From assembly GCA_018360145.1 (NCBI GenBank), contig SRPY01000097.1, positions 1 through 64,000 of the forward strand: a stretch of DNA of 64,000 bases, written 5' to 3'. Below the pieces are notes generated by a model. The model saw only the letters and a list, made by a program, of their open reading frames with translations. It did no database searches and was not told the origin of the DNA. A program made the position numbers and the translations under genes. The first letter of the stretch is position 1. Every line of letters begins with the position of its first letter. This stretch comes from Claviceps africana. Lineage: Eukaryota > Ascomycota > Sordariomycetes > Hypocreales > Clavicipitaceae. Shown piece by piece: positions 54,759 to 64,000 of the stretch.

Positions 54759-56728
54759 TTACCTGTCATCTTCCAAAGTCTCCGCAGCTTTGAAGTCTAT
54801 CCCCGCTTGCCACAGCTCGAAGGCGCTGTGACTTGGTTCCTGAGCCGTAGGTCCCCACGAAAGCCCGGGGAGAAGATTCTGCACGTGCGGCTTATTCGCC
54901 ATCTGGTGGCAAAACATGTCTGACAGCTTTCCCTCCCGCGCCGAACGAGACTCCTCCGGTTCGGAAGATCTAGTTGTCGTCAGACTGGCAGGACACGGTA
55001 TGGTTGCGGCATCAACGTTCGCGTTAGCGTCGGCCTCAGCATTGGTAGGGGGGTCAAAAAAGCGCACATGGCCAACCTCGCCATTGCCATCGCCATCACC
55101 AAAATGGTCGGTGGCAGCCTCGATTCTTGGCTTTTTCCTAGGGGTTTCGTCGTCCCAAAACATGAGATCATGTTCAACTTCATGATGATACTTTCTTTTC
55201 AAGGCCCGTTCCAGGCGGCATAAGAAGTCGTCTGCGCATTGAAGAGCTACTTCATCGGCGGCACTCAGTTCCTTCAGCTCCTCTGCCACTGCTTGTGCGT
55301 TTACCTGATACTCATCACGTTTGTCCTAGGCAGCAGCGTCAGAACGTACATTTGAGTTGATGGCATTGGGAGTGCGTTGAGCTCTGTACCTCTGCCTAGA
55401 AAGACACTCGTGCAGTGTCTTGTGCGTGCATCTCCCGTTCGGGACTTTTGATATGCTTTGTCTCGTGACTCAAAGGCCACTGGGCAAGGTCATTGCTGTT
55501 CAGACGATTGGGCACCCGTGATACCCCAGGTGCACTGCTCGGCCGAAAAGCCGACTCAATTTCCTGAGCTGGTTTTTGAGGCGATGCATTCTCTCGGATG
55601 CCTTGTTTTTGGAGTCGGTCTTGCGATGCAACAACATGATTGCTCCTTGGTGTTTCCGCGGAGAGACGGCCACTTCTTTCCGGTTTGACTGGCGTCTCAT
55701 GCGTTCCTTGCGTTTTTTTATCATCCTTCCTTCCGGCGTCCGCCGGCAGCATCTCACTGTTTACAGTCGCTTGATATCTGTCACTTATCCGTTCAGTGCA
55801 ATCCCACACATAGTGTGTGCCCCAGGTACCGCATAAGTTGCAGATGTAACGATCTGGAGGAATGCAGTTACGTGGTGGCTTCTCATCGGCAGGACAATGG
55901 GACATGGCTCGTCCTGTGCAGTAATGTCAGTCCCTTTCCGCCTCAGTAAGTGAAATGCCAGCTATGTAATGACTACATACCCGGATTGTTTCCGTTTCCC
56001 TCTGGGCAAGCAAATTCGGTGTCCACGCTCGGCCTTCTGGCGGAACTAGCACTTCTCGAATCGCAATTTTTCTTGTCTGCCAGTCGTCCCGCGGACATGT
56101 CCCGACGATCACCAGTCCTCAAAACTGCTGAATCCCGTGACGGCCTTGCTTCTCCGGGCTCGGATTTCGGCGTCGGGCCACGCAGATCATCACCCCCAGG
56201 ACGGTCACCGCGCGATGCGTCACGGCGAGGCCCGCGCCTCGGATCATCCGACGGACGCCAAGAAGACGCACCACACCGTGTTTGAGCCTGGCGCTGGTCA
56301 TCGTCTCGCACGGAAACAGAACCATGGCCATCGCGAGCGAAGACGTCCCGAATTTCTCGACAGACACCTCCCATATGACGCCGCACATCAGGCAACATGC
56401 TCGTGGTGGTGGAGAGATAGCGCCAAAGCGCCCACTCGGAGCAATCCCAGTACCACAAAATCTCCGACTCGCTGCAGCTGTAAGCATGAACCAAGTGTCT
56501 ACACCACTCTTCCAAGGGCAGGGCATCGAGGCCAACCTGCATGGACTTGGCTTGCAGCCACGCGATGAAGATGGAGATGACGCTCAGTATCGGAAGCTTC
56601 TTCTCCACGTCTCTCACTCGTCCTTGTATGGTGGACAGTTTCATGCGTCCGAGGTCCGCCAGGCTGCGAAGGCCGCTGCAACCGACCACGTTTGTGAGGT
56701 TGCTGATGATGCGCGCTGCGCTGTCCAT
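54759..56728 (-). CDS. Zinc-knuckle protein, function unknown; 3' exon structure tentative
   Basis: The preferred model has three exons (56728-55981, 55913-55408, 55325-54759), giving 606 aa. Exon 1 encodes a helical, partly hydrophobic N-terminus (about 1-125) and an Arg/Asp/Ser-rich disordered stretch (e.g. DPRRGPRRDASRGDRPGG). Exon 2 opens with a zinc knuckle, CNLCGTWGTHYVWDC (C-x2-C-x4-H-x4-C), likely binding RNA or single-stranded nucleic acid. The rest is low-complexity. The last exon has LQCADDFLCRLERALKRKYHHE and an acidic disordered end. Intron 1 (GTATGT...CACAG) is firm. Intron 2 uses a poor donor (CGA|GTGTCT, 55407) with a good branch and acceptor (TTCTGACG...TGCCTAG); it is chosen only because it keeps the frame. 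Alternatives are an unspliced stop after ARVSF, giving 421 aa, or two genes. No orthologue is recognised. Confidence 0.6.
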
Positions 56729-56754
56729 CGCGAACGGCCGCAGTCTGGGTAGCC

Positions 56755-56970
56755 GAGGTACCTTGTCTGCTCGGTACCTGCTAGTAGGGAAAGTAACAGT
56801 TAAGTAGGTGCCTAGGTAGGAAAGTAAGTACCTACTTAGTAGGAGGTAGGTAGGTAGATACTTTAGGTAAGTAGGTACTAGGTAGGTAGGTACCTACTTA
56901 GTCTGTTAGTAATTAGGAAATACCTAAGGAAGTAGGAAGTAGGTAGGTAGGTACTTGGTATTTAAGGTAC
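56755..56970. repeat. TACCTAGGTA-type palindromic tract
   Basis: About 215 bases dominated by TAGGTA, GTACCTAC, AGGTAGGTAGGTA and TTAGTAGG words with many short inverted repeats. It starts about 30 bases upstream of the zinc-knuckle gene's ATG. Confidence 0.85.
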
Positions 56971-57446
56971 TCGACATAAGCCCGTGGAGGAAGCGAGTAC
57001 ATGTTTGTCAACCGGTTCCAACGCGACGGGAGAATCTAGAAGGCAACGGAGACGAAAACGCACGCAATCGAGTGAACCGAGAGAGGTGTCATTTAATACC
57101 GTGGCAGTTGACGGCGTTGCTGCTGCCAACTGCCTGTCAACCTTGCATGCCAGCTGGCAAGCAGTCTGGTCGGGACAGGCAGCTGCAAGATTTCTAGTCG
57201 TCCATACATAGTTGCCTCTGCTTCGCACAGCAAAACCCAAGTGTACGAAGCAGAGGAACTAAAGGTATAAAATGGAATCGCCTACCAATTCTAGCATCTC
57301 ACCTTATAGAAAACATGTCGATTAATGAATATCATGTCATGATTTGATACGAACGCTCAAAATTACACTCGATGCCTCCAAAGCTATTTCCCGGATAAAA
57401 AAAGAAAAAAAGAAAGAAAAAAGAAAGAAAGAAGAAAAGAAGAAAA

Positions 57447-57450
<4 letters not shown>

Positions 57451-57483
<33 letters not shown>
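57451..57483 (+). repeat. (CAG)11 trinucleotide repeat
   Basis: Eleven perfect CAG units, 13 bases downstream of the IST1 stop codon. In the IST1 transcript this reads as CTG repeats in the 3' untranslated region. Confidence 0.95.
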
Positions 57484-57485
<2 letters not shown>

Positions 57486-57496
57486 CAAGAAGAAAA

Positions 57497-58580
57497 TCAC
57501 CTCTTCTTCAGAGCCGCAAACCTCTTCTCCAAATCACTAATATCTGGGACCGCTCCATCGGGCTCCTTCATACTCGTCGTCGTTGCTTGCTCCATCTTCT
57601 TATTTGGCACGAGCTCTATCGATCCCAGCGTGACCTTGGGGTGAATGTTATCCGTCGTGCGCCGCGGAGGCGTCACGGTGACGGGACTCCGGGGCCCTGC
57701 AAATCCCCGCGGCGGCGTGGCCCTGTTCAGTTCTTCCTCTCCTACAGAGAACTTCCTTGCAGCCGTCAGAGGAGGCTCTGCGAGTACCTTCTGACCATCC
57801 GATGGATCGCCCTCATCACCATCCGCATCATCATGACCAGGCCGCTGCCCGTCCGCGACCACATGAGTTCCGTCGGCGAGGAATTCCGGCGGTGGCGTCA
57901 CACCGGCCCTCTTGGGCCAATCCACCCCGTACGCCCTGGCAATCTCTTCCAAGTATCCCTGAACGAGCTCTTGCTTCGGTGGTTCGACGCTCAACTTCTT
58001 CACCACCTTTTCATTCACTTTCCCGTCCGTATTCTCCATGGCCGCCAGCACAAACTCCTTGCCATACTTCTCGGCCAGGAGCTGTCGCACCGCGATGAGC
58101 TCCTTAATCTCCGTCTTGGGCGCCGCATAAATGATGCTCTTGATCGCCTCCTCCAGCCCAGGGTCGCACACAGAGCTCTCCATCAGCCCCGCGCGGGCGA
58201 GCAACAGCTCGCAGTACAGCTCCAGCATCTCGTGTAGCTCGGTCGTGATGTCGGACCGAATGATGTTTTCGACGCGGATCGTGGCCGAATCGATCTTGCC
58301 CGCCTCCAGCAGCTGCGCCATGGCCCGCTGCTGAGCCTTTCCCACCTGCTCATCGCGCTGCTGGACCATGCGCAGACGCGCGATGGCCAACTTCAGTTGC
58401 ACCTTTAGTTTGGTCTGCGAGCGTGCGTGCGCGCGGCGACGAACGACGTTGACGATATGCCCTTTCGGTTAGCTTGCCCTCTCTCTCGTCGTGGCTGGTT
58501 GCGTCACCGGGCATGTCCGTGGGGTTTGGGGCTTTGTGGGCTGGTAAAGAACTCACCAGAATAGACGTTGCCAGCGGCAT
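57497..58580 (-). CDS. IST1: ESCRT-III regulator IST1
   Basis: Two exons (58580-58557, 58414-57497) encode 313 aa. IST1 binds Did2 and Vps4 and tunes ESCRT-III disassembly during multivesicular body sorting. The first coding exon is only 24 bases (MPLATSIL) before the GTGAGT donor; exon 2 begins TKLKVQLKLAIARLRMVQQ, the canonical start of the IST1 helical domain. Landmarks are AIARLRMVQQRDEQVGKAQ, ARIR-like TIRVENIIRSDI, ELHEMLELYCELLLARAGL and GLEEAIKSIIYAAPKTEIKEL. After about residue 190 the protein is Pro/Gly/Thr-rich (ATPPRGFAGPRSPVTVTPPRR). It ends in a C-terminal helix (SDLEKRFAALKKR) resembling a MIT-interacting motif for Vps4. The intron is 142 bp. Confidence 0.92.
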
Positions 58581-59785
58581 GATGGGCAAAAGCGACGTGA
58601 GGAGCTCGTAAGAGAGTGAGGCTCTAATCTCCGAATTCTGGGCGCAAGGGAAATGGTCAAAGATGGAAGTTGCCTGCCTGCCAGGTAGGTACTTAACTAC
58701 CTCTTGGTACCTCTTACTGCTCGACTGTGGACATGGAGCGGAACCGGAGCTGAGTTAGACGCTGACATCTGCACGTCGGTTCTTCTTAGTACCACGGCGG
58801 CCACGACTGGGGTACCGACTACCTGAAGGTACCTAGTACTTCTTATGGTCGCTCTGAGCTCATTGCGGGGCACCACATCTCCTACCCCGCCACGCAAGCT
58901 CTCCATGATTTGAAGCATCAAGCACACCAAGTCAGGATCATTGCCAACAGTTTTGTCAACCCAATTTTGGTGCAAAATATTTCGGGAACTACCTACAGTA
59001 TCCTGTAACCGCCAAGTCATTCGCTTTTGAACCACGCAATTCTCTCTCCCGACGTGTCTGCGGTCTGTTACGGCTCAAACCCTCGTCAAATATAAAAGGA
59101 GGTACCTAGGTCGGAGGTAAGTACTTGCTTAGGCTGGTATGGCCTAAAGAGATATCAAGGGTGCAGGCATGTAGTTAGCAGATCTAGAGTAGACCAGAAC
59201 TCAATGGCCAAGGCTACTACTGGTCACGCAGGAAAAAAGTCCTTTGTCGACTATACCAAGCCTGACGCAAACCGCCATAAGACATAGACGGAGTATCATA
59301 GGTAAAGCGGTTCATCATCATGTCCAGCATGGCATTAGACGTTGACAGAAAGCTCCGCCAGATGGCATTCGTAGCTTGATTGTATGATACAACGACATGT
59401 CTATTCTGTATATTGTAACAACAGTTCCATCCATCCATCCAGAGACAGGAACACAATGGCGGAATGGGGAACACAATTCTGTCTGCAGCCAAGCGGCGAC
59501 AAGAGGTTCTAATCTAAGTGTGTGGTTGAGCAGTATCAATCCGTGGGAAAGCAACGATGTAAATCAAAAGTGAGAGCAACAGAAGGAGCATGAACCGAAA
59601 ACGCCACGGTGTCCACACCATTGCGAACAAGCTCCAGAAAAACTCACGAGATCCTTCATAGCCCTCATAACGCCTGTATCCAACACCTCATTTGGGAGTT
59701 TGTCATCAACCTTTGCCGGCATGTGGCAGCAACACCAAAGGCACGAGAAACCGGCCTTCGTTTTTCACCATTTTTGGTATCCATA
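58581..59785. other. IST1 promoter and NMA111 3' flank
   Basis: 1.2 kb without a supported gene. Short TACCTAGGTA-type stretches lie at about 58680-58712, 58808-58842 and 59098-59140, all within 600 bases of the IST1 start. A CCAT tetramer run is at 59426-59440. Confidence 0.55.
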
Positions 59786-62700
59786 TTACTCCATGGCCAT
59801 GTCCTCTGCGATCAGCGCTACACCATCGACGCCTTCTCCCTGGTACGTTTCTGTTCCTTCATATGTGACTCGTCGCCAGCCACACGATTCCGTGCTATCT
59901 TTGATCCATTCTATTGTGGGAAAGTAGTGATCGTTCTTTTTCATCGTAATGACCCAAGGCACGTTGTCAAATGTAACTGCCTTGAGGCGGAAATCTATAT
60001 TGGTGGGGAAGAAAAGAAAGAAAGAAAAACGTTAGATATCAAGCTTTGAGAGATAAAGGTTTCACAAATCCAAACGTACAAGTATTGTCCGGAATCTTTC
60101 GGGTAGCAGAAATGAAGGATTCGAGATCGGGAGTAGGCTGCCCGTTGACGTGAGTGATGAAATTGGTAGGTGCCACACCGTATTGGTATGCTGGCGACCC
60201 ACGAATTCGGCTGGACACGTAAACCTCGCTGTGAAGCTTGCTAATCTGTTGGCGAACAGCCAGGTGAGGTCGGTGCAAGATGGCGCCACAGAAAGACACA
60301 GCATGGTCGGTCTCAATATCATCGGCCGGAACTGTGGCAAGCTGCAGCTTGATTTCTTCGCATTCTCGCACAATCACCGCATCCAGTACCTCGTTGGAGT
60401 ACATGACATCAAAGTCAGAAATAGTAGTGCAGATCTTGCCGTTCAAAGTCAATATGATATCACCCTCCAGAAGGGAGACTGGCTGGTTGACGCGCTCAAA
60501 CGTTCTTTTGCTGACCATGAACAACTGGTGGTGAGACCTGTTGGCTTGTGTCACCTTCTTGATCCAATCGTTGGAAACTCCCATCACGGACGCTTGCGAC
60601 ATTTGAATGGCCCGGAACTCGACGGATAAAAGGCGCAACTTGGGGGATTCTCCTTTTTGGATCGTCGAAAGAACGGGGAGCAGGGTTGGTGTCCCCAAGC
60701 CCAGGTAGTACTCCTCGTCTCGCTGGCTGCACGGGGATCTTTCACCAAGGTAAGAGAGCCACAGAGCTTGAACCGTGCCGTCGGGCGAGACGAGAACACC
60801 GCTGTTGCAGGTTGAGCCCAGATTGCTATCGATGGTGATGGCATCCACATTGACGGCACGGTATCGAGGAGCACCACTGTTGGCGGGAATTGCGACGGCA
60901 GTGATCTCGGTTACGGTTGTGGCGCCATGCACAACGCGTCCAATTCGGTTGTGGCCCAAGAAATACGTCTTGGCTCCTTGGGTGAGATGCTCGCTACTTA
61001 GTCGAGCACTTTTGACCGGAGCATCCACCAGAGCAGGGTCGTACTGGATGATGACGTAGTTTTGAAGCGGATGTAAAAAGACAACTTTTCCCTCGACGAT
61101 GATTGAGTCGGCAATGGTCACGGTGATATCGCAAAGGTCGTAGGGGACAATGGCGCGGGAGATGAGGACAAGTCCTTTATCAGCATCAATGACCAAGCCC
61201 ATGCCCCATCTGCGGTTCTTGGGAAAGCCATCGAGTTTGAACGGCATTGTGCAGTTGACGTGGACAAAACTGCGAATGAGCTCGGCGATTCCGGGATGAG
61301 GCATGTGGTCCAACTCGATAAACGCAGCCGAGCGTCGGGCAGGGGGCACGGGGGGTAGGGGGTCTCCCAGATCGGTGAAGTCCCAGAGGCCCGTCTGATC
61401 ATTTCGGACGGCTTGCTTCATTTTGGAAGACCAGTGCCGATCCACGTAGACAACGGTGGTGTTAAGAGTATGCAGATCCCGAAGATGCTTGTACGTTACC
61501 ACCACCCTCGCCTTGTCCGGGATGCCCTTGACGACCTCTACGAAAGTATCGAGGTCGGGAACCTTCTTGTGGTCGATGCTTTGCATAACCCATCCATTAT
61601 CAGTGTTATCAAACCTAAAAGACCCTGCAGATTCACAGACGTAGACGCCCTGGACAGCTACCGCGTAGAGGCGGGCTTGTTGGTAAGACAAGTTGTGGAA
61701 GCTTGCACCGGCCACCGTAACGAAGCGATCAGGAGTGATGCTGTGCAAGTCTCCAACCTCAATGTTTACCTTGACATCCTGACCCCCACGCTGCAGTTGG
61801 AGTTCAATGTTCTTGCCAACACTTGAGTCCAGAATATCATCCAGGCGAATGAATTGTGTAATAAGCTCTCCATTGACCTTGACCAGGACGTCACCCTCTT
61901 CAATCTTGTTATCGGACAGTCCTGCGGGTAAAACAATTTCGGCAACAAGCATATTGGTCTCGTCGGGGAAAGCTTTTCGAATTTCGGCTTCCCATTCCGG
62001 AGTGAGACCCAATCTGCGGCATTCATCGAAAGGTTTTAAGAGAAACTGACATTGTATGTCGCCGCGTGTGACTGGTTGACCTTGTTGAATGCATTGCAGA
62101 GCACGCAACGGTCGGTCGAGCGGCAAGAAGTAATCGGTCGAGGCACCGTCTGAGCGACCGCCTGCTTGCAATGCGACAGCAGAGCCATCTTTGCTCACCA
62201 CCGGGCTGCCAGAGCTACCACCGCTGGCAGCCGCATTGGCCTGATAGTAGCACGTGTTGAAATCGCTGTAGCCATCTCCGTATTCGGGCGCGTTTCGATC
62301 AAGCCGACTGATGACACCCGAGAGAATACTGAGCTTCTCGCCAGCATCGTTGCCGACAACTCGAATCTCAACTCCAACTATTGGAAGGGATGGAAGAATT
62401 AGTAATCTTGGTCCAACTGAGGTCACTTAAAAAGAAAAGAGAGAAGAAAAAGAACCACAAGGACCGAACTAACCCTTGGCTTGATCAGGACGTAAATCCA
62501 GCCCGTCAACAAGCATATATTTAATCGCTTTCGGGTCATATCGCAGTATGCCAAAATCATGAACCGGATCGCGGTAGACTGGATAACAATCGACTTCTTC
62601 GTGGTTGTCAAAGACGCAGTGGCCCCAGAAAGGCCCTGCACCAACAACGTGTCTGTTTGTCAAGATGTATCTGCGGACGTTAAGTCAACATACGGCATCG

Positions 62701-63078
62701 ACAAGCATGAGAACCCTGGAACTCGACCTACCCTCGCGTGGAGTCAACTACGAATCCAGTGGCTTCGCTCGTCAAGGCCGCGTCAGTGTCAAAAGAACAT
62801 GTCTGGCAGAAGCGAATTGCCACAACGTTGCGCACAACTTTCTGGATAGTGTCCTGCCACTCTCCCAAGCTTCCTGGTGTGTCAAGAAAGATGGGCGCAT
62901 GAGCGTGAATGTCTTCGCTCAAGACAGACTCGTCCTCGTATTCATCCACGAGGACAATGTCGGGGGTGTTATCACCAGGAGAGAGCCTTCCATTCACGGC
63001 ACGTTTTGTCGGTGGAGAGTGATTGGGCGAGAAGCCAGCTTTTCTCTTCCCCATTGATGAGGCGGCAGTTCCGTTCAT
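59786..63078 (-). CDS. NMA111: HtrA-like nuclear serine protease NMA111
   Basis: Four exons (63078-62732, 62670-62474, 62377-60080, 59994-59786) encode 1016 aa, the usual size. NMA111 is a nuclear HtrA-type protease of duplicated architecture linked to apoptosis-like death and lipid homeostasis. The N-terminus carries basic clusters (GKRKAGF, PPTKRAV) compatible with a bipartite nuclear signal. The first protease domain has an intact triad: H123 in LTNRHVVGAG, D154 in VHDFGIL and S237 in SGGSSGSPV. The second protease-like domain lacks an evident triad (FLGHNRIGR, GSTCNSGVLV). PDZ domains follow each, seen as EEGDVLVKVNGELI, EGDIILTLNGKI and GVAPTNFITHVNGQ. The last exon (YFRLKAVTFDNVPWVIT to a stop after DMAME) was located from splice signals and phase. 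All three introns are 61-99 bp. Confidence 0.95.
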
Positions 63079-64000
63079 GGTGGGCAACAACAGGTTGGTT
63101 GTGTAGGTGTAACGATGAGGACTAGATTCTTACGGTGAGAACTGCCGCATAAAAATCCAAAGAAGTGCGTGATGCCAAAAAAAGGGGGTTTTCGGGCCGC
63201 GCGGAGTATCAAGGTAGCCGTAGGAGAGTGGTTGTCCCTGTTCGTATCTGATCGAGACGTGCGTGCAGCAAAACCGGCCGTTGAAGTGGTCGGCAATTTT
63301 CGTGAACACAAGTCGACGCCTCAGTATTCAGACCAAAGTGGATTGCGAAGGGCAGCAAGCTCGTGATTCTGGTGACGAGGTAGCCGGACGAACAGGGGGG
63401 CGGCACATCTAGGAAATGGGACGGGAGAGCGCGCTGGAGAGGCAATGGACGGTTTTCAAAGGCGCCGTCTACTTTCTGCTCGAGCGAGAATCAATGCGTG
63501 CATGTAGTACTTGACCAGGCCAGATACTTGGGTTTGAGTCCATGTGACGTGAGCATCTACAGGCCGGGGGAAAAGAACAAGGAAGGATCGATGGCAGACC
63601 TTGGGAGGGTCTGGTGGGTCCAGACCAGCAGGAGAATCACTGCTGGCGTCCGCTCCGTCCGCATGCATTGGTCCTTTTGATCCTAGTGGGCGGTGAGTAC
63701 TAGTGCCAGTGCCGGTGCCAGTGCATGGGCGAATCCCTTTGCGGCGGATGTGGCATTGAGGCGGATGGTTCTTTCCTTTCGTCGCCGTTCATTGTTGACT
63801 GAACTTCCACATCGCTAATTGCCGCTTTCACTCTTGGAAGGAAGGATTGGGGTCTGTCGATGTTCAATGTGCGCCCCCTCCTCCCCTTGTCAATCAGACG
63901 TCACGTCAAAGAGTCATTGTCTACCAAGTAGTAGGTAGTAGGTCGATACCTAAGTACCTAGGTACCTAGGTAGCTTGGGATACTGTCTACACTCTACACG
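63079..64000. other. NMA111 upstream region
   Basis: Promoter side of NMA111 running to the window edge. A GTGCCAGTGCCG hexamer-like repeat lies at 63703-63724, and a TACCTAGGTA-type tract at about 63930-63975. No gene is supported here, but one could begin beyond the edge. Confidence 0.5.

Larger units (their letters stand above)
56729..57496. other. Intergenic region with palindromic tract
   Basis: Promoter of the zinc-knuckle gene and IST1 3' flank. 56755-56970 is one of the densest TACCTAGGTA-type tracts of the window, directly upstream of the zinc-knuckle start. A purine-rich stretch and (CAG)11 (57451-57483) lie next to the IST1 stop. Confidence 0.6.

Noticed and set aside
1..64000. 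Biosynthetic gene cluster, transfer RNA genes or ribosomal RNA genes
   Set aside because: No backbone synthase, terpene cyclase or P450 group is present, and no convincing tRNA B-box/A-box pairs or rRNA stretches were found by eye; a covariance-model scan would be needed to exclude tRNAs fully.

Overview
The window is nuclear DNA of a filamentous ascomycete, most likely a sordariomycete and plausibly Hypocreales. Genes have few, short introns (about 55-150 bp, with GTRNGT donors and CTRAY-like branch sites). Neighbouring transcription units run on either strand without operon logic. The protein set is typical of the group: SUN-family wall protein, NMA111, BRE4-like transporter, CYA-5-like PPR protein, TVP15, CSN12 and a full-length kinesin-1. 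The first ~950 bases are extremely A+T-rich with an abrupt edge, as expected of a repeat destroyed by repeat-induced point mutation (RIP).

Layout. 1-955: AT-rich relic. 1.1-4.6 kb: ESF2 (-) and an aldehyde dehydrogenase (+) share a divergent promoter. 4.6-9.0 kb: gene-poor and rich in minisatellites. 9.0-11.9 kb: a 115-aa spliced orphan (+) and ERG8 (-). 13.0-16.6 kb: an intronless mitochondrial PPR protein (-). 19.0-22.3 kb: DBP7 helicase (+) and an LEA-like 109-aa protein (+). 22.7-26.8 kb: TVP15 (-) and mitochondrial EF-G2/MEF2 (+), divergent. 26.8-30.0 kb: gene-poor, with a 44-base A tract. 30.0-38.0 kb: SUN wall protein (+), CSN12 (-), acetyl-CoA acetyltransferase (-) and RAD6/UBC2 (+). 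40.0-48.8 kb: kinesin-1 (+), a multi-pass membrane protein (-), PPM1/LCMT1 (+) and SPT3 (+). 49.3-54.3 kb: BRE4-like membrane protein (-) and AP-2 sigma (+). 54.8-63.1 kb: zinc-knuckle protein (-), IST1 (-) and NMA111 (-).

Functionally this is a housekeeping neighbourhood, not a metabolite or virulence cluster. Themes recur by chance: ribosome biogenesis (ESF2, DBP7), mitochondrial gene expression (PPR, MEF2), sterol precursor synthesis (ERG8, and a thiolase that looks mitochondrial), trafficking (TVP15, AP-2 sigma, IST1, kinesin-1) and chromatin/ubiquitin regulation (SPT3, RAD6, CSN12). Exon structures were assembled by hand from splice signals and phase; the sum of exon lengths is divisible by three for every spliced model given.

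I found no self-contained novel system. The best leads are a family of TACCTAGGTA-type palindromic tracts in at least nine intergenic regions, a 115-aa three-exon gene I cannot assign, an Arg-Gly-Asn repeat minisatellite inside PPM1, a GC-AG intron in the aldehyde dehydrogenase, and an odd 3' structure in the zinc-knuckle gene.
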